The notes under the pieces: model-generated | Told to the model about the DNA's origin: nothing | Database searches by the model: none | What the model saw: the letters and a program-made list of their open reading frames with translations, nothing else | DNA from: Vibrio inusitatus | GTDB taxonomy: Bacteria; Pseudomonadota; Gammaproteobacteria; Enterobacterales; Vibrionaceae | Length of the DNA: 64,000 nucleotides | NCBI GenBank assembly: GCA_024346935.1 | Contig: AP024878.1 | Location: 2,728,001 to 2,792,000 of the forward strand | Reading direction: 5' to 3' | Part shown: piece by piece, positions 1-9,401 of the stretch | Layout of the letters: each line of letters opens with the position of its first letter | Numbering within the stretch: position 1 is the stretch's first letter | Translations under genes and position numbers: made by a program

Positions 1-630
1 GGCAACGAAGGCACCTGCTAAAGCATGATTAAAGCGAACCTTAATATTAGGCACTAGCAGATAAAGCCCAAAAAAGGCTAGAAAAGAAAAGGTAATAGGC
101 AACAGGCCATATACCAAATGCACCGTATCTTCACTCCAAACTCTTAACGATCCAATATAAGAAGAAAAGACCAAGCTCATACCCACTAATACTGGACCTA
201 AAGTGAGTACCATCCAATACATAGAAAATGAATATACTGTTCGGCGCTTCTTACGAACTCGCCAAATATAGTTGAGGTTTTTATCTATGGCCGAAATCAG
301 TAGCAGGGCAGCAAAGAATAGGAACACTAGCCCTATCGAAGTCATCTTGCCCGTATTGGCAATAAATTCATTTAGGGTGTGCTGAATCGCTTCACCAGCA
401 GCAGGAACAAAATTACTAAACACAAACTGTTGAACTGTATCCCCTGCACCTTCAAATATAGGCACACGCGATAACGCAGTTAAAGTAACCGTTGTTAAAG
501 GGACCAAAGATAATAGAGTGATGTAAGCCATATAACCTGCATTCACAGGCAATCTATCGTGCTTGGCTCTTTGATAGAGGTAGCCAAAGTAATGTAAAAA
601 TACATGTACCCAGCTTGGAAGATTAAGCAT
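1..630 (-). CDS. yihY: YihY/BrkB-family inner-membrane protein (3' end outside window)
   Basis: The reading frame starts at the ATG complementary to 628-630 and runs off the left edge, giving 210 residues of an expected roughly 300. The start reads MLNLPSWVHVF, followed by several hydrophobic spans including one around residues 90-105 and others after residue 130, with a basic loop (RVRKKRRT) between them. This matches the YihY/UPF0761 family of polytopic inner-membrane proteins, which was once called RNase BN in error. The family has no settled function. It lies downstream of typA on the same strand, beyond a strong terminator, so it is probably transcribed separately. Confidence 0.85.
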   Translation of the reverse strand, partial: MLNLPSWVHVFLHYFGYLYQRAKHDRLPVNAGYMAYITLLSLVPLTTVTLTALSRVPIFEGAGDTVQQFVFSNFVPAAGEAIQHTLNEFIANTGKMTSIGLVFLFFAALLLISAIDKNLNYIWRVRKKRRTVYSFSMYWMVLTLGPVLVGMSLVFSSYIGSLRVWSEDTVHLVYGLLPITFSFLAFFGLYLLVPNIKVRFNHALAGAFVA

Positions 631-682
631 TTACTGCGTCCTGCTGTAATACCAATAGTGGTTTTAAAATGGAGACGTATTT

Positions 683-701
683 ACAAGTCATCATGACTTG
701 T
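683..701. repeat. 19-bp perfect inverted repeat upstream of yihY
   Basis: Two 9-bp arms, ACAAGTCAT and ATGACTTGT, flank one central base. The site lies 53-71 bp upstream of the yihY start, so it could be an operator or a short dispersed repeat. No T-run follows it on either strand, so it is not an obvious terminator. Confidence 0.5.
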
Positions 702-744
702 CGCTTTAAAAATCAATTTATTACGAAAGAAGTTTCAGTTTAGC

Positions 745-796
745 AAAAAAAACAGCCCCGCAGAAGTGAGCCAAAAAAGGGACTCCTGCGGGGCTG
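745..796 (-). terminator. Rho-independent terminator of typA
   Basis: On the minus strand an 11-bp GC-rich stem (CAGCCCCGCAG pairing with CTGCGGGGCTG) is followed by a run of eight T. It starts about 50 bp past the typA stop codon and separates typA from yihY. Confidence 0.9.
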
Positions 797-844
797 CACT
801 CAGACCATGCTATGCACTCAATGCATAGCTAGTTTGAGATTAGA

Positions 845-2674
845 TTACTTAGCTGGACGAGCTGCACGCTTACGCTCATTTTCAGTAAGAAGTTTCTTAC
901 GAATACGAACGTTTAATGGCGTTACTTCTACTAGTTCATCTTCATCGATAAACTCAAGAGCCTGCTCTAGAGTGTGCTTGATCGGTGGAGAAAGAACTTG
1001 TGCTTCATCCGTACCAGATGCACGAACGTTAGTTAGCTGCTTACCTTTCAGACAGTTTACTGTTAAATCATTTGAACGGTTATGAATACCGATAACTTGA
1101 CCTTCATAAACTTCATCTGCGTGCTCAGCAAATAGGCGACCACGAGCTTGAAGGAAAAACAAAGCGTAAGTCAGTGCTTTACCAGTCGCGTTTGAAACTA
1201 GAACGCCATTGTTACGCTGACCAATGATACCGCCCTTGTAAGGACCGTAGTGATCGTATGAGTGGTAAATAAGACCAGAACCAGACGTCATTGTTAGGAA
1301 TTCAGTTTGGAAGCCAATAAGACCACGAGAAGGCATCATAAAGTCCATGCGAACACGGCCTTTGCCATCTGGTGCCATATCCGTTAGTTCACCTTTACGA
1401 AGACCAATGCTTTCCATGATTGCACCTTGGTGCTCATCAAGTACATCGATAGTAACCGTTTCAAACGGTTCCATTTTCTGTCCGTCTTCTTCTTTAATGA
1501 TTACTTCTGGACGAGATACTGCAAGCTCAAAGCCTTCACGACGCATGTTCTCGATCAGGATAGATAGGTGAAGTTCACCACGGCCTGATACACGGAAACG
1601 GTCTGGACTTTCAGTTTCTTCAACGCGTAATGCAACGTTGTGAACTAGTTCTTTCTCTAGACGCTCAAGGATATTACGTGAAGTAACGAACTTACCTTCT
1701 TTACCCGCAAACGGAGACGTGTTTACTTGGAAAGTCATGGTTACTGTTGGTTCATCAACAGATAACGCTTCCATTGCTTCAACATTGTTTACGTCACAGA
1801 TAGTGTCTGAAATTTTCAGCTCACCAAGGCCTGTAATTGCGATAATGTCACCGGCATTAGCTTGATCAACTTCATGACGGTCAAGACCTAGGTAACCTAG
1901 AACCGTACCTACTTTACCGTTACGTTTTTTACCTTCAGCATTAACGATAGTTACTTGCTGGTTTGGCTTAACGCTACCACGAGTTACACGACATACACCG
2001 ATAACACCAACGTAAGAGCTGTAATCTAGTTGAGAAACTTGCATTTGCAGTGGGCCATCAAGATCAACTGATGGTGCTTCAACTGTATCAACAACAGCTT
2101 GGAACAATGGTTCCATGTTCTCGCCTACTTCACCTTCTTCCATTGTCGCCCAGCCATTAAGAGCTGAAGCGTAAACAACGGTAAAGTCCAACTGCTCATC
2201 AGTTGCACCTAGGTTGTCAAATAGATCGAAAACTTGATCCATAACCCAATCAGGGCGAGCACCAGGGCGGTCAATCTTGTTGATTACAACGATTGGCTTA
2301 AGACCGTGTGCAAATGCTTTTTGTGTTACGAAGCGAGTTTGAGGCATTGGGCCGTCAACTGCATCTACGATAAGCAAAACAGAATCAACCATAGACATGA
2401 TACGCTCAACTTCACCACCGAAATCGGCGTGTCCTGGAGTATCTACGATGTTGATGCGGTAATCATTCCAGTTAATTGCAGTATTTTTTGCAAGAATGGT
2501 AATACCACGTTCTTTCTCGATGTCGTTCGAGTCCATTACGCGCTCTTCAGCTTCACCACGAGACTCAAGCGTACCCGATTGCTGTAGCAGCTTATCAACC
2601 AATGTTGTTTTACCATGGTCAACGTGCGCAATGATGGCGATGTTTCTTAACTTATCAATCTGTGGAGTAGACAT
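845..2674 (-). CDS. typA: Ribosome-binding translational GTPase TypA/BipA
   Basis: TypA (BipA) is an EF-G-like GTPase that binds the 70S ribosome and supports assembly, growth in the cold and stress responses. The 609-residue length is typical. The G domain starts with the P-loop AHVDHGKTT near residue 17, followed by DTPGHADF (G3) and NKIDRPGA (G4). Domain II, the EF-G-like domains III and V, and the TypA-specific C-terminal domain (about residue 480 on, basic end [12 protein letters not shown]) follow. It is divergent from glnA, as bipA is in E. coli. Family and symbol are secure. Confidence 0.97.
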   Translation of the reverse strand: MSTPQIDKLRNIAIIAHVDHGKTTLVDKLLQQSGTLESRGEAEERVMDSNDIEKERGITILAKNTAINWNDYRINIVDTPGHADFGGEVERIMSMVDSVLLIVDAVDGPMPQTRFVTQKAFAHGLKPIVVINKIDRPGARPDWVMDQVFDLFDNLGATDEQLDFTVVYASALNGWATMEEGEVGENMEPLFQAVVDTVEAPSVDLDGPLQMQVSQLDYSSYVGVIGVCRVTRGSVKPNQQVTIVNAEGKKRNGKVGTVLGYLGLDRHEVDQANAGDIIAITGLGELKISDTICDVNNVEAMEALSVDEPTVTMTFQVNTSPFAGKEGKFVTSRNILERLEKELVHNVALRVEETESPDRFRVSGRGELHLSILIENMRREGFELAVSRPEVIIKEEDGQKMEPFETVTIDVLDEHQGAIMESIGLRKGELTDMAPDGKGRVRMDFMMPSRGLIGFQTEFLTMTSGSGLIYHSYDHYGPYKGGIIGQRNNGVLVSNATGKALTYALFFLQARGRLFAEHADEVYEGQVIGIHNRSNDLTVNCLKGKQLTNVRASGTDEAQVLSPPIKHTLEQALEFIDEDELVEVTPLNVRIRKKLLTENERKRAARPAK

Positions 2675-3087
2675 GAATAGAGTTCACTCAGTAGCGTCTC
2701 GACGGTTTGTCGATGACAGGAATTAAAAAAATTTGCGGTAATGTATCAGATTTTAGCCAAAATCCCAACAAGATGTGATCTATACCGTACTTATTAATGA
2801 ATTAATGCCCTCTATTTAACCTTCAGCTCAGAAAATATCACTAGCTTCCCTCTTTTAGTAACTCTATTTATCTTTTACAGGCTATCTTTCATCGCACCAA
2901 TCTAGGGCGAAAGTGATCCATATCTTATTTTTAGTTAAGAATATTTCATTGATATCGAGCAACTGCACCCAAAGCTCACATTTTAACGCCCCAAAGTAGT
3001 GCATTTACGGATCATCTTGGTGCATCGTTAATGTATAAAATCAACCCTCTACATACTAAAGCATTGATAAACATTAACTTTTAAAAG
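2675..3087 (+). promoter_or_regulatory. typA-glnA intergenic region with NtrC half-sites
   Basis: No gene is visible in this 400-bp AT-rich stretch. Three partial matches to the NtrC consensus (TGCACCA-N5-TGGTGCA) occur: GCACCA at 2894-2899, TGCACC at 2964-2969 and TGGTGCA at 3019-3025. They sit 60-200 bp upstream of the glnA sigma-54 promoter, the usual range for NtrC enhancers. None is a complete dyad, so individual sites are tentative. The typA promoter must also lie at the left end. Confidence 0.5.
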
Positions 3088-3104
3088 TTGGCACGCCTTT
3101 CGCA
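3088..3104 (+). promoter_or_regulatory. Sigma-54 promoter of glnA
   Basis: TTGGCACG, four bases, then TCGCA gives the required GG-N10-GC spacing (GG at 3090-3091, GC at 3102-3103) and a near-consensus -24 element. It lies about 126 bp upstream of the glnA ATG. Transcription here should need RpoN and phosphorylated NtrC. Confidence 0.88.
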
Positions 3105-3229
3105 TTAAGGAAAGCAGTCGAAAAATATTCATTGTTCGGTGAGTAAAAAAGAGTGTAGATTGAGTCCTAGGACTTTACGCTCACCAAAATCGAGCAATCA
3201 CGTTTACCAACACTGGAGGTTATCCAATC

Positions 3230-4639
3230 ATGTCAGTAGAAAATGTACTATCGCTGATCCAAGAAAATGAAGTTAAGTTCGTTGATTTACGCTTTACCGA
3301 TACTAAAGGTAAAGAGCAACATATCTCACTTCCTTCACACCAAGTAGACGCAGACTTCTTTGAAGAAGGTAAGATGTTCGATGGTTCATCTGTAGCTGGT
3401 TGGAAGGGTATTAACGAATCTGACATGGTTATGATGCCAGACGCAGCAAGCGCAGTGCTTGACCCGTTTACAGAAGATGCAACACTTAACATTCGTTGTG
3501 ACATTCTTGAGCCTACAACGATGCAAGGCTACGACCGCGACCCTCGCTCTATTGCGAAGCGCTCTGAAGAGTACATGCGTTCTACTGGAATCGCAGATAC
3601 AGTACTAATCGGTCCTGAACCAGAATTCTTCCTATTTGACGACGTTAAGTTCAACACTGACATGTCTGGTTCTTTCTACAAAATCGATGATGTTGAAGCA
3701 TCTTGGAACTCAGGTTCTGATTTCGAAGAAGGCAACAAAGGTCACCGTCCAGGTGTTAAAGGCGGTTACTTCCCAGTAGCTCCTGTTGATTCATCTCAAG
3801 ATATCCGTTCTGCTATGTGTCTAATCATGGAAGAAATGGGTCTAGTAGTTGAAGCACACCACCACGAAGTTGCTACAGCTGGTCAGAACGAGATCGCTAC
3901 TCGTTTCAACACGCTAACAACTAAAGCTGATGAAACTCAAATCTACAAGTATGTTGTGCACAACGTAGCTCACGCTTACGGTAAAACAGCAACTTTCATG
4001 CCTAAACCACTCGTTGGCGACAACGGTTCTGGTATGCACGTTCACCAATCTCTAGCAAAAGATGGCGTTAACCTATTTGCTGGTGATAAGTACGGCGGCC
4101 TGTCTGAACTGGCTATTTACTACATCGGTGGTGTAATCAAGCACGCACGTGCAATCAACGCATTTGCTAACCCAGCAACTAACTCGTACAAGCGTCTAGT
4201 TCCTGGCTTCGAAGCTCCAGTTATGCTTGCATACTCTGCACGTAACCGTTCAGCTTCTATTCGTATCCCTGTAGTACCAAGCCCTAAAGCACGTCGTATC
4301 GAACTACGCTTTGGTGATCCAGCAGCTAACCCATACCTAGCATACTCTGCAATGCTAATGGCTGGCCTTGACGGTATTAAGAACAAGATCCACCCAGGCG
4401 AAGCTATGGATAAGGATCTATACGACCTACCTGCAGAAGAAGCAGCTGAAATCCCAACAGTAGCATCTTCACTACAAGAAGCTCTTGCTTCTCTAGACGC
4501 AGACCGTGAGTTCCTAACGGCTGGTGGCGTATTCTCTGATGACTTCATCGATTCTTACATCGGCCTGAAATCTCAAGACGTAGAAAAGATCAACATGACA
4601 ACTCACCCACTTGAGTTCGACCTTTACTACTCTGTTTAA
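3230..4639 (+). CDS. glnA: Glutamine synthetase, type I
   Basis: GlnA makes glutamine from glutamate, ammonia and ATP in the cytoplasm and is the main ammonia-assimilating enzyme under nitrogen limitation. The 469-residue length matches the dodecameric GSI-beta form. Visible landmarks are the beta-grasp N-terminus, the metal-site segments GPEPEFFLF and [10 protein letters not shown], and the adenylylation loop DLYDLPAEE, whose Tyr (about residue 398) is the target of GlnE. An SD (GGAGG) precedes the ATG. It heads the glnA-glnL-glnG cluster and is under a sigma-54 promoter. Confidence 0.98.
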   Translation: MSVENVLSLIQENEVKFVDLRFTDTKGKEQHISLPSHQVDADFFEEGKMFDGSSVAGWKGINESDMVMMPDAASAVLDPFTEDATLNIRCDILEPTTMQGYDRDPRSIAKRSEEYMRSTGIADTVLIGPEPEFFLFDDVKFNTDMSGSFYKIDDVEASWNSGSDFEEGNKGHRPGVKGGYFPVAPVDSSQDIRSAMCLIMEEMGLVVEAHHHEVATAGQNEIATRFNTLTTKADETQIYKYVVHNVAHAYGKTATFMPKPLVGDNGSGMHVHQSLAKDGVNLFAGDKYGGLSELAIYYIGGVIKHARAINAFANPATNSYKRLVPGFEAPVMLAYSARNRSASIRIPVVPSPKARRIELRFGDPAANPYLAYSAMLMAGLDGIKNKIHPGEAMDKDLYDLPAEEAAEIPTVASSLQEALASLDADREFLTAGGVFSDDFIDSYIGLKSQDVEKINMTTHPLEFDLYYSV

Positions 4640-4661
4640 TCTTTAGATTAAACGCCTTTTG

Positions 4662-4691
4662 AAAGGGTCTGCCATTGGTAGACCCTTTTTT
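4662..4691 (+). terminator. Terminator between glnA and glnL
   Basis: AAGGGTCTGCC pairs with GGTAGACCCTT (one G-U pair), followed by a T-run. It should end most glnA transcripts and leave glnLG mainly on its own promoter. Confidence 0.85.
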
Positions 4692-4750
4692 ATTTCTCCC
4701 ATTTACTGCACCTTCAAATAATTGGCACCAATTCAGAGCAACATCAAAAA

Positions 4751-4768
4751 GCGGCAAGCTTTTTGCAT
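4751..4768 (+). promoter_or_regulatory. Candidate sigma-54 promoter of glnLG
   Basis: GCGGCAAGCTTTTTGCATT has GG-N10-GC spacing (GG at 4753-4754, GC at 4765-4766) and a good -12 element (TTTGCA); the -24 element departs from TGGCAC. It lies about 100 bp upstream of glnL. Partial NtrC-like half-sites (TGCACC and GGCACCA at about 4707-4730) lie just upstream. Confidence 0.5.
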
Positions 4769-4807
4769 TATCTAAGGACGAGCTAATTTCCTCGAACTGC
4801 AACACTT

Positions 4808-4828
4808 ATTGCACCAATATTGTGCAAT
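4808..4828 (+). promoter_or_regulatory. NtrC-type binding site upstream of glnL
   Basis: The dyad ATTGCACCAATATTGTGCAAT (centre about 4818) is close to the NtrC consensus. It lies downstream of the candidate sigma-54 promoter and 42 bp before the glnL start. In E. coli NtrC bound at the glnL promoter represses it, so autorepression of glnLG is the likely role here (inference). Confidence 0.75.
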
Positions 4829-4869
4829 AATGAACTTAGATTTTCTCTGTGCACCAAAAAGGATTTTTT

Positions 4870-5925
4870 GTGAGTAAGCCACTAGCTGACACCGTCTTAG
4901 AACAACTTGTTACAGCGACCTTACTGATTGATGACGCATTGACGGTTTGCTACTTAAACCCAGCGGCTGAACAGTTATTTGGGCAAAGTAAGAATCGCTG
5001 TGTAAACCAGCAGTTGCCAGAATTGGTGGAGCACTCTTCCATTGACTTTTCGGTGTTTGAACAGCCGTTAATTTCAGGGCAAAGCATTACTGACAGCGAT
5101 GTCACCTTTGTTATAGACGGCAGGCCACTGCTATTAGAGATCACTATCAGCCCTATTTCATGGGACAAGAAAGTGATGCTTCTGGTTGAGTTGCGACAAG
5201 TTGATCAACAAAGAAGACTAAACCAAGAACTCAATCAACATGCTCAACAGCAAGCAGCAAAACTATTGGTGAGAAGTCTAGCTCATGAGATTAAGAATCC
5301 ACTTGGTGGACTTCGCGGTGCGGCACAACTGCTAGAAAAAATGCTGCCTTCAGAGTCATTGCGAGAGTATACGCAGATTATTATCGAGCAAGCTGACAGG
5401 CTGCGAAATCTTGTAGACCGCTTACTTGGGCCACAAAGACCAGGGACTAAACAGCCTGAGAATGTACATCTTATTTTAGAAAAGGTGCGTCAGTTGGTTG
5501 GGCTAGAGCTAGGTCAAAACGTTCGCATTGAACGTGACTATGATCCGAGTTTGCCAGATATCGCAATGGACAGTGAGCAGATCGAGCAAGCTTTGCTCAA
5601 CATAGTAAGCAATGCAGCTCAAATACTACAAAAGCAAGATGATGCTCTAATCACCCTAACCACTCGGACTGAGCATCAGGTGAATATCCAAGGCAAACGA
5701 GTCAAGTTGGCCGCCAGAATAGAGGTCGTCGATAATGGCCCAGGTATTCCCTCTGAGCTCGTCGATACCTTGTTCTACCCTATGGTCAGTGGCCGAGAAG
5801 GTGGCACTGGGCTTGGACTATCAATATCGCAAAATCTCATTGACCAACACCACGGCAAGATCGAGGTAGACAGTTGGCCCGGAAAAACGACGTTCACCGT
5901 TTATCTACCCATTTTAGATTATTAA
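4870..5925 (+). CDS. glnL: Nitrogen regulation sensor histidine kinase NtrB
   Basis: GlnL/NtrB is a soluble kinase that, under control of PII, phosphorylates or dephosphorylates NtrC. It has an N-terminal PAS domain (about 1-110), the phospho-acceptor His at about residue 139 in AHEIKNPLGG, the N box (NAAQIL), G1 box (DNGPGIP) and G2 box (GGTGLGLSIS). I chose the GTG at 4870, which has AAGGA eight bases upstream and gives 351 residues, near E. coli GlnL. An in-frame GTG at 4849 would add seven residues but has no SD. glnG follows 27 bp downstream. Confidence 0.94.
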   Translation: MSKPLADTVLEQLVTATLLIDDALTVCYLNPAAEQLFGQSKNRCVNQQLPELVEHSSIDFSVFEQPLISGQSITDSDVTFVIDGRPLLLEITISPISWDKKVMLLVELRQVDQQRRLNQELNQHAQQQAAKLLVRSLAHEIKNPLGGLRGAAQLLEKMLPSESLREYTQIIIEQADRLRNLVDRLLGPQRPGTKQPENVHLILEKVRQLVGLELGQNVRIERDYDPSLPDIAMDSEQIEQALLNIVSNAAQILQKQDDALITLTTRTEHQVNIQGKRVKLAARIEVVDNGPGIPSELVDTLFYPMVSGREGGTGLGLSISQNLIDQHHGKIEVDSWPGKTTFTVYLPILDY

Positions 5926-5952
5926 AAAATAAAAGCGCTAGGAGGCAAAATA

Positions 5953-7362
5953 ATGAGTAAAGGCTATGTGTGGGTCGTTGATGACGACAGTTCTATACGC
6001 TGGGTTCTAGAAAAGACCCTCTCTAACGCCAATATAAAGTGCGAAACCTTCGCTGATGCTGAAAGCGTACTTTTAGCACTAGAGCGCGAGGTTCCTGACG
6101 TTATCATCTCAGACATTCGCATGCCTGGAATGGATGGTCTTGACCTGCTTAAACAAATTCAAAAAACGGAGCCTGAACTGCCCGTTATTATTATGACGGC
6201 TCACTCAGATTTAGACGCAGCTGTTAAGGCATATCAAGAAGGTGCTTTTGAATACTTGCCGAAGCCTTTTGATATCGATGAAGCACTTGCCCTTGCCGAT
6301 CGCGCCATTACTCATAGCCAAGAACAAAAGCAAAGCCACAACGCACTAAGCTCAAATAAAGCTGACACTCCTGAAATCATAGGTGAAGCGCCTGCGATGC
6401 AAGAGGTGTTCCGTGCTATTGGTCGCCTCTCCCGCTCCTCTATCTCTGTTTTAATCAATGGTGAATCAGGCACGGGTAAAGAATTAGTCGCTCACGCCTT
6501 ACATAAGCACAGCCCTCGTAGCAAAAATCCTTTTATTGCTCTCAACATGGCTGCGATTCCAAAGGATCTTATCGAGTCAGAGCTTTTCGGACATGAGAAA
6601 GGTGCATTTACTGGTGCAAACAGCGTTCGCCAAGGACGATTCGAGCAGGCCAATGGTGGCACACTATTCTTGGATGAAATTGGTGATATGCCGCTGGATA
6701 TCCAAACGCGATTATTACGTGTTCTTGCAGATGGGCAGTTCTATCGTGTCGGTGGGCACTCTGCCATCAAAGTAGATGTGAGAATCATTGCCGCGACTCA
6801 CCAAAACCTAGAGTCTCTCGTTAAAGAGGGGGGCTTTCGTGAAGATCTTTTCCACCGCTTAAACGTTATTCGCGTACACATTCCTTCTTTAAGGGAACGT
6901 AAACAAGATATCGAAAAGCTTGCTCAACACTTCTTAGATTTAGCCGCAGAAGAGCTGAGTGTTGAGGTGAAGACGTTATCTAAAGAGGCCGTAGATATCC
7001 TCACACGACTTAGTTGGCCGGGCAATGTTAGGCAGCTAGAAAACACCTGTCGCTGGTTAACGGTAATGGCAAGTGGTAGCGAGATATTACCGTCTGACCT
7101 TCCTCAAGAACTCGTTGAAGAGCGCAGCCTATCCACCAGCACTGATAGCTCAGACTGGCAAGAGTTACTAGAAAAGTGGGCAAGAACCGCTCTCGCTTCG
7201 GGGGAAACAGAGCTCCTCTCGTATGCTCTTCCTGAGTTTGAGCGTATTTTATTGAAGGTTGCGTTAAATCACACCAATGGTCACAAACAAGATGCTGCAA
7301 AGGTTCTAGGTTGGGGACGCAACACGCTAACCAGAAAGTTAAAAGAGCTCAGCGTAAGCTAA
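5953..7362 (+). CDS. glnG: Nitrogen regulation response regulator NtrC
   Basis: GlnG/NtrC is the sigma-54 activator of nitrogen-limitation genes. The receiver domain has the phospho-acceptor Asp54 (SDIRMPG). The AAA+ domain (about 140-380) has Walker A GESGTGKE, the sigma-54 contact loop GAFTGA, Walker B LFLDEIGD and an arginine-finger region. A Fis-type helix-turn-helix at the C-terminus (HKQDAAKVLGWGRNTL) binds DNA. The 469-residue length is that of E. coli NtrC. A strong SD (AGGAGG) precedes the ATG, and it is co-transcribed with glnL. Confidence 0.97.
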   Translation: MSKGYVWVVDDDSSIRWVLEKTLSNANIKCETFADAESVLLALEREVPDVIISDIRMPGMDGLDLLKQIQKTEPELPVIIMTAHSDLDAAVKAYQEGAFEYLPKPFDIDEALALADRAITHSQEQKQSHNALSSNKADTPEIIGEAPAMQEVFRAIGRLSRSSISVLINGESGTGKELVAHALHKHSPRSKNPFIALNMAAIPKDLIESELFGHEKGAFTGANSVRQGRFEQANGGTLFLDEIGDMPLDIQTRLLRVLADGQFYRVGGHSAIKVDVRIIAATHQNLESLVKEGGFREDLFHRLNVIRVHIPSLRERKQDIEKLAQHFLDLAAEELSVEVKTLSKEAVDILTRLSWPGNVRQLENTCRWLTVMASGSEILPSDLPQELVEERSLSTSTDSSDWQELLEKWARTALASGETELLSYALPEFERILLKVALNHTNGHKQDAAKVLGWGRNTLTRKLKELSVS

Positions 7363-7366
7363 AACT

Positions 7367-7397
7367 AAAAATGGTCAGCTAATGCTGACCATTTTTT
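7367..7397. terminator. Bidirectional terminator between glnG and hemN
   Basis: A 9-bp stem (ATGGTCAGC with GCTGACCAT), loop TAAT, with an A-run before and a T-run after. It should end both convergent transcripts. Confidence 0.88.
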
Positions 7398-7402
7398 ATA
7401 CG

Positions 7403-8776
7403 TTAAATCACTCGAGAAAACTGTTGCTGACGAGCCTTAGCTCGGAAGTATTTATCAAAGCACATACAGATGTTTCGAATCAGTAGACGACCACGAAGGT
7501 TGACCTTAATCTCTGCGTCCGATACTTCAACTAACTCATCATCAACAAAAGTTTTTAGTAGTTGTAAATCTTCAGCGAAATACTGATCAAAGCTCAAGCC
7601 AAACTGCTGTTCGATATCATGCTTGTTCAGAGTAAAGTTACAGATAAGCTGCTTAATCACCTCACGGCGGGTTAGGTCATCTTTATCTAGAGCGACTCCC
7701 TTCCATAACGCATGACGTTCAGATTCCATCTGACCATAGTAAAGCTTAAGCTCTTTCTGGTTTTGGGCATACGTATCACCTACCATAGAAATGGCTGAGA
7801 CACCAAAGCCGATCAGGTCACAATCACCCTGAGTCGTGTAGCCTTGAAAGTTTCTATGCAGCTCGCCATTTCTCTGTGCCACTGCAAGCTCATCTTCTGG
7901 AAGCGCAAAGTGGTCCATTCCTATGAACTGATACCCTTCTGTGGTCAGGGTTTCTATGGTTTGTTGCAAAATAGCCATACGCTCAGAAGCAATCGGTAGG
8001 TCTTCGTCTTTGATCTTGCGCTGCGCAGCAAACAACTGAGGCATGTGAGCATAATTAAAGACAGATAAGCGCCCTGGACGCATGCTCAGCACCTGACGCA
8101 TGGTTTCAGCAAATAAGTCTGCAGTTTGTAAAGGTAAGCCATAAATCAGATCTAAATTAGTAGAACGGAACCCGAGCGTTCTTGCACGCTCAACCATAGC
8201 AAAAATGAACGCTTCATCTTGCTCACGGTTTACTACTCGCTGTACTTCTTTATTAAAGTCTTGGACACCAATACTCAGTCGGTTAAACCCTTTTTCACGC
8301 AAGTGATCAAGCATATCCAACTCAATCTCACGCGGGTCTACTTCAATACTGATTTCTGCATCGGCATTAAACTCAAACTCTTCATAAATAACCGCCATCA
8401 AACGGCTAACTTGTGCTTTAGTTAAAAAGGTTGGTGTACCTCCACCAAAGTGCAATTGGTTGACTTTACGTTCTTTGAGCAGTGCTGCACGTTGGCGAAT
8501 CTCAAACTCCAATACGTCGAGATAATCATCCGCTTTATGCTGGTGGCGAGTGATAACCTTGTTGCAACCACAGTAATAGCAAAGCTTATGGCAGAACGGA
8601 ATATGAATGTAGAGAGATAGCGGACGCTCAGGATATTGCATGTATGCAATGTCTAGCTCAGCAACGGTGAACGCTTCATGGAACTCCACTGCCGTTGGGT
8701 AAGAAGTGTAACGAGGCCCAGAGTAATTGTATTTGTCCAATACACTCTGATCCCAGATAATTTGTCGGCTAGACAT
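7403..8776 (-). CDS. hemN: Oxygen-independent coproporphyrinogen III oxidase
   Basis: HemN is a radical-SAM enzyme that decarboxylates two propionates of coproporphyrinogen III to give protoporphyrinogen IX without oxygen. The [4Fe-4S] cluster motif CHKLCYYCGCNK lies near residues 62-73, preceded by LYIHIPF, and the SAM-binding GGGTP follows at about residue 112. The HemN C-terminal domain is complete; 457 residues matches E. coli HemN. This is the true HemN, not the shorter HemW relative. It lies convergent to glnG, as in E. coli. Confidence 0.96.
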   Translation of the reverse strand: MSSRQIIWDQSVLDKYNYSGPRYTSYPTAVEFHEAFTVAELDIAYMQYPERPLSLYIHIPFCHKLCYYCGCNKVITRHQHKADDYLDVLEFEIRQRAALLKERKVNQLHFGGGTPTFLTKAQVSRLMAVIYEEFEFNADAEISIEVDPREIELDMLDHLREKGFNRLSIGVQDFNKEVQRVVNREQDEAFIFAMVERARTLGFRSTNLDLIYGLPLQTADLFAETMRQVLSMRPGRLSVFNYAHMPQLFAAQRKIKDEDLPIASERMAILQQTIETLTTEGYQFIGMDHFALPEDELAVAQRNGELHRNFQGYTTQGDCDLIGFGVSAISMVGDTYAQNQKELKLYYGQMESERHALWKGVALDKDDLTRREVIKQLICNFTLNKHDIEQQFGLSFDQYFAEDLQLLKTFVDDELVEVSDAEIKVNLRGRLLIRNICMCFDKYFRAKARQQQFSRVI

Positions 8777-8845
8777 ATTAATATCCTAAGTACTGCTTAT
8801 AAGGGGAGCTATTTTGCCACAGCCACCAAGGTGACTCTTTTTATA

Positions 8846-8884
8846 GCTAGCAAATATCAGGCAGAATTGTTGATATTTGCTAGC
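8846..8884. repeat. 14-bp perfect inverted repeat upstream of hemN
   Basis: GCTAGCAAATATCA (8846-8859) and its exact complement (8871-8884) flank an 11-base loop. It lies between the DUF2489 stop codon and the hemN start. The arms have no T-run on the 3' side on either strand, so it is either a weak terminator for the DUF2489 transcript or a regulatory dyad for hemN. Confidence 0.6.
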
Positions 8885-8906
8885 AGGATCACGCCTAAGG
8901 CGAGTG

Positions 8907-9395
8907 CTATCGCATTTGAATGGAGATTTGGTCGTTTAACGGGGCCATTTGACCTTGAAGATCTTTCAGTTCTTCAATAATAATATCGTTCAAACGATTT
9001 TCAGCTTTATGGCGAGCCAAGTTTTGCTTCATACGCTCTTGCTTCGCCAGTTGCTGACGGTCTTCACCTCGAGCCATATCATTAACTACTTCAAATAGCT
9101 CGCTCAACGCTGGGTAGCGTGTCTTTACATCAATGCGCTGATCACCCTGAACATAATCCAGAATATTACACAGACGAATACTCAATTCAGAAAGATCGCA
9201 TTGCCCTTGAATACCCGCAAGGCATAAGGTATCGACACTCTCAAATATCTTGGCGTTGCGCTTTGCAATTGCTAGCGCTTGATGTTGTGAGATAAGCTGC
9301 TTCTGCTTCTTTAGTTTACTAAGCAAATACGCAGCATAGCCACCCAACCCAAGGATGATGATAACTCCAATCGAAGCCAGCACAGCCATATCCAT
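8907..9395 (-). CDS. DUF2489 single-span membrane protein
   Basis: A 162-residue protein with one N-terminal transmembrane span (about residues 4-25) followed by a basic, mostly helical cytoplasmic domain rich in Gln, Lys and Arg with likely coiled-coil segments. It fits the DUF2489 family found next to yihI in gammaproteobacteria. No catalytic motif is visible. It begins 6 bp after the yihI stop codon, so the two are probably co-transcribed. Function is unknown. Confidence 0.8.
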   Translation of the reverse strand: MDMAVLASIGVIIILGLGGYAAYLLSKLKKQKQLISQHQALAIAKRNAKIFESVDTLCLAGIQGQCDLSELSIRLCNILDYVQGDQRIDVKTRYPALSELFEVVNDMARGEDRQQLAKQERMKQNLARHKAENRLNDIIIEELKDLQGQMAPLNDQISIQMR

Positions 9396-9401
9396 TGATT
9401 T

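Noticed and set aside
2234..2587. A 117-residue frame opposite typA
   Set aside because: Antisense shadow inside the typA GTPase domain; no SD and no family resemblance.
4120..4548. A 142-residue frame opposite glnA
   Set aside because: Antisense shadow of a highly conserved gene with strong codon bias; no SD and no domain.
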